Of a stretch of 64,000 bases of DNA, positions 59,282 through 64,000 are shown in pieces. Every line of letters begins with the position of its first letter. Positions within the stretch are counted from its first letter, which is position 1. Below the pieces are notes generated by a model, which was not told the DNA's origin, did no database searches, and saw only the letters and a program-made list of their open reading frames with translations. Made by a program: the position numbers and the translations under genes. The stretch covers positions 5,953,001 to 6,017,000 of the forward strand of contig CM032123.1 of NCBI GenBank assembly GCA_018894105.1. The letters are read 5' to 3'. Source of the DNA: Jacaranda mimosifolia. Taxonomy: Eukaryota; Streptophyta; Magnoliopsida; Lamiales; Bignoniaceae.

Positions 59282-59960
59282 GAGGGTGTTTGATTAAACT
59301 TATTTAAAAGGTCTTATAAACTCTTGCATCTTATAAAATATTTTTGAAGTTTTTAAGAAGTTAAATCTTTTTCTAAAAGTAAATTCTTAAAGTATTTAAA
59401 TAAAACAAGATTTTAGAGCTTATAAAATGTTAATAATGTTAATTTTGTAATTAATATGATTAAAATTAAGAAAGCTTGTTAAGATCTTAAAAATAAATTA
59501 GAAAATCCTCACTTTTTTAAAAAGAGCTTATGAGCTCTTAATATCTTAGTTTAAGAGCTTATAAACTCCTTTTTAAAAAAATTTACCAAACATCTTTTAA
59601 TATCTTATAAGCTTTCAAACATTTTATAAGATGTTTGAAAGGATGTTTTGAGGAGCTTATAAGCTAGAAGGTGTTTGGTTAAACTTATTTAAAACATCTT
59701 ATAAGCTCCTACATTTTATAAGATATTTCTGGAGTTTATAAGATGTTAAATCTCATTTTTAAAATAAGTTGTTGAAGTGTTTGGATAAAATAAAATCTTG
59801 AAGCTTATAAGATGTTAATAATGACAATTTTGTAATTAAAATAATTAAAAATAAAAGGAGTTGTTAAAATCTTAAAAATAAGTTAAAGTCTCCTTACTTT
59901 TTTAAAAAGAACTTATAAGCTCCTAACATCTTATTTTAGAATCTTATAAGCACTTTTTTT
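59282..59960. mobile_element. Tourist-like MITE dimer, truncated at the unit B/C breakpoint
   Basis: Begins GAGGGTGTTTGATTAAAC after TAA (59279-59281) and contains the internal second 5' end (about 59668), as in unit A. The right end is lost: after a CTTTTTTTAA run the sequence switches to P450 exon 2 at 59961. Confidence 0.8.
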
Positions 59961-60361
59961 AATGGTGGATATAGAAATTAATGGTTGCATAGTACCCAAA
60001 AATGCTCAGGTACTTGTTAACGTATGGGCATGCGGTAGAGATTATTAATGGTTGCATAGTACCCAAAATGCTCAGATACTTGTTAACGTATGGGCATGCG
60101 GTAGAGATTCTCGCATATGCGGTAGAGATTATTATGAGGTAACAGTAAAGGAGCTGAGGGGTGAAGCCTGAAAGTCTCTTTGAATACAGCCTGCAAGTAT
60201 GGAAGCCTGGATATGTCTGATTCTTCAACATGTCCCTTTTGGTCAATCACAGCTTCAAGCTCGTTTCTTGCTTTTGCCATCTTCTGAGGATTGTGTATTA
60301 ATTCTGCCATGGCCCATTCTACTGTAGCTGCACTCGTATCTGTTCCTGCAACAAATAAATC
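59961..60361 (-). pseudogene. P450 copy C: exon 2 fragment with inverted, repeated pieces
   Basis: 60132-60361 is the start of a copy B-like exon 2 on the minus strand (DLFVAGTDTS to LLLPH), nearly identical to 54122-54351. At 60132 the match stops and the plus strand instead reads the next part of the same exon ([19 protein letters not shown] ... WACGRD) from 59963 to about 60045. A second, slightly shorter plus-strand copy (about 60046-60109) and a third scrap of GCATGCGGTAGAGATT follow. The remaining exon 2 (heme loop) and all of exon 1 are absent. It shares the LPH replacement with copy B, so it derives from a B-like gene. Not functional. Confidence 0.9.
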
Positions 60362-62109
60362 CTAAAATAAAATAGAAATTAATTATAGTCACCGCCTCGC
60401 AGAAAACAAGAGCTTTAAATAATTGGATGATAACTACGTAATGTTTATTATTTTGTGAAATGATGCGCGTCTTGTATGGTAAAAATTCAAATGCTTGATC
60501 TATACGGTTGGAAAGAAAGAGTAAAAAAGAAAAAACGAACTAATTTCTCCTCTCTTACAAAGAGAAAAATACTTTGATCCCCCTTTTCTGAAGGAGGAAG
60601 GAGTAGATATGTTAGCATCTAGGATCAATTATTGTTTCCTAGAAGAATTTGAAAGTGATTATTATTTTGAGGAGAATTTCATACTATTCAACAATTATTT
60701 ATTCAAGTGAGTTGAGACTAGTTAAATAGATATATATATATATATAATGATCTTATATGGTAAAGAAATTTAAAAGAAAAACTACTTTCTCCTCCTTCTG
60801 AATTAGAGAACGGGGTAGCTATTGCCAGTAGCGCCTACTCAATTATTGTTTTCTCGAAGAATTTTAAAGTGATATTTATTTTGAGGAAAATTTCATACTA
60901 TCGATTGATATATATCCAAGTAAGTTGTGAATTATTAAATATATATATATATATATAATGATGTTATATAGTAAAATTAATATTTGCATTAATGTCATAT
61001 ATACGATCTAAAGGTTCATGAAATAAACCTCTCCCAGAAAAAAAAATAATATATATATATATAAAGGGCCAAAAGTTAAACACAAGGTTGCATCATCATA
61101 AATATGAAGAAAAAAAAATTAATTATTTGTGTCATTTTTTGACCTTAAATTTTAGTGCAGAGAAGAAAATGAAATGAAAAGATTAAACAATGACTATTAT
61201 TTGAAATGAATGAAAATATATATTTCTTAATATTTTTCCATAATATGAGAATATACACTCTTCCATCAAAAGTGTTAAGACCTATTGTGTTTTCAGCGAA
61301 TTATTGGTCAAGCCGTTCATTTTTGAAAATATTATAATGTAAATTTACAGAAAACGAGATTGTTGCTATGAAGTGGTCTCCGTTAATAATTTGTAGATCA
61401 ATTATTTTCGTGTCAAAATATGTTAATAATTCGTGAAATCTATTATTTTGTGTTAGAATGATTTTTATGTGATGACATTTTAATGAAATTATAACGACCT
61501 TATGGTTTAAACATGCTCATTTGGAACAAAATTGTCCATCCTACCCTAGCGTTTCATCTTTTAACCAAAAAAAGGGCCAAGTGTGGTGTAAAGAGAATGA
61601 AAATGATCTAAAGGCATAGTATTGATATTTTGTTTTTCAATCTATTAATCAAATTATGAGGTAATTTTTGAATTATGTAGTTGTCAATTGTGGATGCTAA
61701 AATTGAACTGAATATCACATTTTTAGTATATGTGTGATGAATAGGATAGGGATTATTACTCTCACGATCTTAAAAGTTTAAATTTAATTTGATTGGATAT
61801 AATTATTTGTTGAATTTGCTCTTAAAGATAGGGGAGATAGTTAGTGGTGTCATATTATTATCTTAATTGGCATAGAAGCTTTAGAAAAAAGTTGGACATA
61901 GTAAATTTGAAAACCGAGGGAGTATTAATGAAATTAAGAAATTAATTGCACACAGATTTTCAATTTGATCAATTGGTTACATGGAAATTGAGATTAAAAT
62001 GATCAAAATAAATTAAAAGTAAGTGCTTCCAATTTTAGGGATGACAACAGGGCTAATCCGAAAGGATTTGGCAAAACTCAAGGATGGCCCTATCAACGCA
62101 GGATCTAAT
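60362..62109. other. Unit C: P450 intron joined to distal spacer
   Basis: 60362-61240 matches the intron of copy B (54352-55250), including its duplicated block. Near 61240 it jumps directly into sequence homologous to 58305-59215 (unit B) and 35745-36660 (unit A). Exon 1, upstream region and CACTA-like element are therefore deleted from unit C. The joint has TTTTTCCATAATATGA, resembling an exon 1 word at 55488-55503. Non-coding. Confidence 0.75.
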
Positions 62110-62687
62110 TAGGAATACAAACAAATTGAGCCAGCTCGCAAGGCTGATGAGTTAGCTTGAAAAGTGTTCGAGCTCGAGTTTGAAGAATTTGAGCTTGAGC
62201 CAAGCTCGTGTAAGTTTCGAACCAAACTCGAGCCAAATAATTATTATTTGCAAGCTCGCAAGCTTATATTTTTTATTTAAAAAAATATTGATATAAAAAT
62301 AATAATAATAAAATATACTAATTTAAAAAAAATTCATAAAATAATTTAACTTTTCGAGCTCAAACTTGATCCAAACTCGAGCCTATAACTAATTTTAAAT
62401 ATAATAAAATAAAATATACTAATTTAAAAAAATTTCATAAAATAATTTAATTTTCAAGCTCGAGCCCGAGTTGAACTTAAGTCTATAGCTTGATTATGAG
62501 TTCAAGCCTAATGAATTGAGTCGAGCCGAGCCGAACCCAAACAAGTGCTCGAGCTCCTTAATTTCCTAAGCTCATTGAGCTCGAGCTCGATCCTTAAAAA
62601 TGGTCAAAGCTCAACTCAACTCGTTTACATCCTGAGCTCGAGCCTGAAAAAATGGTCAAAACTCGGCTCAACTCGTTTGCATCCCAA
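62110..62687. mobile_element. hAT-like MITE (578 bp) rich in GAGCTCGAGC motifs
   Basis: Ends are TAGGAATACAAAC and the complement of TTGGGATGCAAAC. The 8-bp target duplication is GATCTAAT (62102-62109) against GACCTAAT (62688-62695), one mismatch. Units A and B have the uninterrupted site near 36650 and 59205. The interior carries many short direct and inverted AGCTCGAGC/GCTCGAG repeats. No transposase. Confidence 0.85.
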
Positions 62688-63629
62688 GACCTAATTCCTT
62701 CCCCCTATATCTGAGTTTCCATCCAGCTGAATCCTATTCAATGCGTCGGACTAAATAGAACCACTAAATCTATTTTATAATTTTAAAAATAAAAAGAAGC
62801 TATTTCTTAGAAAGAATTATAGTGACCTTCAAAATATAAGATCATTGTAGTATTTGTGAAGAATCAGTTACTTGCGTAATGCTTGTTTTCATTTTCAAAA
62901 ACTTTAACTGTATTTATTTAGCACGTGAAGTTTGTCGACCAGAATTCGTAGTTTATCTGAAATCAATTCGCTTCCAAAATATTAAAACTCAATATTCATC
63001 TCATAATTTATGGTGAAAAATGTAAAATTAGTCCATCAACTATTGCGTTCTACAGAGAAAAAAAAAAAAAAAAGGATATTAGTAATTTTCAAGGTGGGAT
63101 AGAGTTAGACTTCTTTTCTAGTATTCTTAGTCAACCATCAAGTAGCTCATTTTGACCCTTAATTTTTCATTAACTTGAAATTAATTTTGGCCAATTAATC
63201 ATATTATCGTCATCTACGCATGGCATGGTTTACAACAATCACCAATTTCTTAGAAATTAATACTCCGAGCCCACTTAAATTTTTGGTCAAAGAAGACCAA
63301 TTCCAATAAAACCAACAACAATTCTATACATATGCTCCTTCCCCCTGGAGACAAAAGCAACCGCCCTCCTTCAAAATATTAAAATTTTATTTTTCACATT
63401 AAAAATTTTAAAATATTATACTTTTGCCCCCCTCAAAATATTAAAACTTCATTTTTTTATTAAAAATTTTAAAATATTACAATTTTGCCCCCTCAAAATA
63501 TTTAAAATTCATTTTTTACATTTTTTTTTTTTTAAATATTACACTTCTGTCATCCTCAAATTATAAGTTTGTCTTTCCTTTTATTGAAAACATGCCTTTT
63601 GCCCAATTATACTTCTTTGTATATATGTG
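62688..63629. other. Unit C right part
   Basis: 62696-63058 matches unit A 36655-36725 plus 37500-37795, with the Tourist site empty. 63075-63345 matches 39765-40055 and ends in a short scrap of P450 heme-loop region (about 63310-63345, TATACATATGCTCC). 63346-63560 holds three or four imperfect copies of a 60-65 bp poly-purine/pyrimidine block (TTTTGCCCCCTCAAAATATT). No gene. Confidence 0.6.
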
Positions 63630-64000
63630 TGATATGGGATAGTCCAACAGGTCCAACCCAACATTACTAGACCCGGATAGTACTATGGTATATGGCAGCC
63701 TAATCACAAATAGACCCAACCAATTGATCGGGTTTCGACCAGCAAGACCTTGTCCACCACAATGAGCACAAGCATTCACCTCATCAACCAAATCATGGTC
63801 GACCATAACCAAAGTACGCCTCGGATTACATCTGACCGCAATGAGGTTACACCTTGTCGACTAGAGCCTAGGGATGCACCTTGCAAAAGTATCCGCTTCG
63901 ACCAAGGAGTTCGAACCGAGGCTACATCCCCCCAGTCGCATTTAATGCTCCACCAGGCAGCATGCCCCTGCATTAATGGCGCATGCCACCACAGTACTAC
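63630..64000 (+). repeat. Tat-like gypsy LTR, truncated by window end
   Basis: Starts TGATATGGGATAGTCC and matches the reverse complement of 3727-4521 from its outer end inward for at least 370 bp. It is in the opposite orientation. Whether it is a solo LTR or part of a full element cannot be seen. Short reading frames here are not genes. Confidence 0.75.

Noticed and set aside
59959..60246. Minus-strand 95-codon frame with repeated [14 protein letters not shown]
   Set aside because: It is the antisense reading of the duplicated inverted P450 pieces, not a new repeat protein.
1..64000. tRNA, rRNA or organelle-derived segments
   Set aside because: No cloverleaf with the expected A and B box spacing, no rRNA words and no organelle gene were noticed by eye. 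A tRNAscan-SE run would settle it.

Overview
This window is nuclear DNA from a flowering plant, most likely a dicot. It is AT-rich and gene-poor, is packed with nested LTR retrotransposons and small DNA transposons, and contains plant-type cytochrome P450 genes with one phase-0 intron. The species cannot be named from the sequence. All family and lineage names below come from motifs read by eye; no database search was possible.

The core is an old tandem array of CYP76-like P450 genes, all on the minus strand. Copy A (7504-12258) is a pseudogene with a copia insertion in exon 1, a frameshift and a lost catalytic threonine. A heavily decayed exon 2 (40032-40445) is what remains of another copy. 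Copy B (53746-56230) is the only intact gene in the window: two exons encoding 497 residues with all major P450 motifs. Copy C (59961-60361) is the start of an exon 2 fused to inverted, repeated scraps of the same exon. The spacers of units A, B and C are homologous over kilobases, so what was duplicated was a whole gene-plus-spacer unit.

Layout. 1-4521: minus-strand Ty3/gypsy (Tat-like) element cut by the window edge. 4522-14345: unit A with a Helitron-like element, P450 A with its copia insertion, a small Mutator-like MITE and a CACTA-like remnant. 14346-35465: a copia element containing a second copia (16254-33067), which contains a Tekay/Del-type gypsy deletion derivative (17014-25181). 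35466-40860: unit A resumes, with a dimeric Tourist MITE, an AT-rich insertion and the decayed P450. 41207-42560: degenerate coding-like sequence of unknown origin. 42560-50909: plus-strand chromodomain gypsy element with a 2.9 kb 3' LTR and a hAT MITE inside. 50910-59960: unit B. 59961-63629: rearranged unit C with another hAT MITE. 63630-64000: start of a second Tat-like LTR, opposite in orientation to the one at the left edge.

Functionally, only copy B is expected to make protein: an ER-anchored monooxygenase of a family active in terpenoid and other specialised metabolism. Everything else is mobile DNA or its debris. Target-site duplications, empty sites and paired copies allow much of the insertion order to be read. 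I saw no tRNA, rRNA, CRISPR array or clearly new molecular system. The most unusual features are the template-switch-like P450 C junction, the internally inverted copia with non-TG/CA ends, and the unexplained coding-like block upstream of the plus-strand gag.
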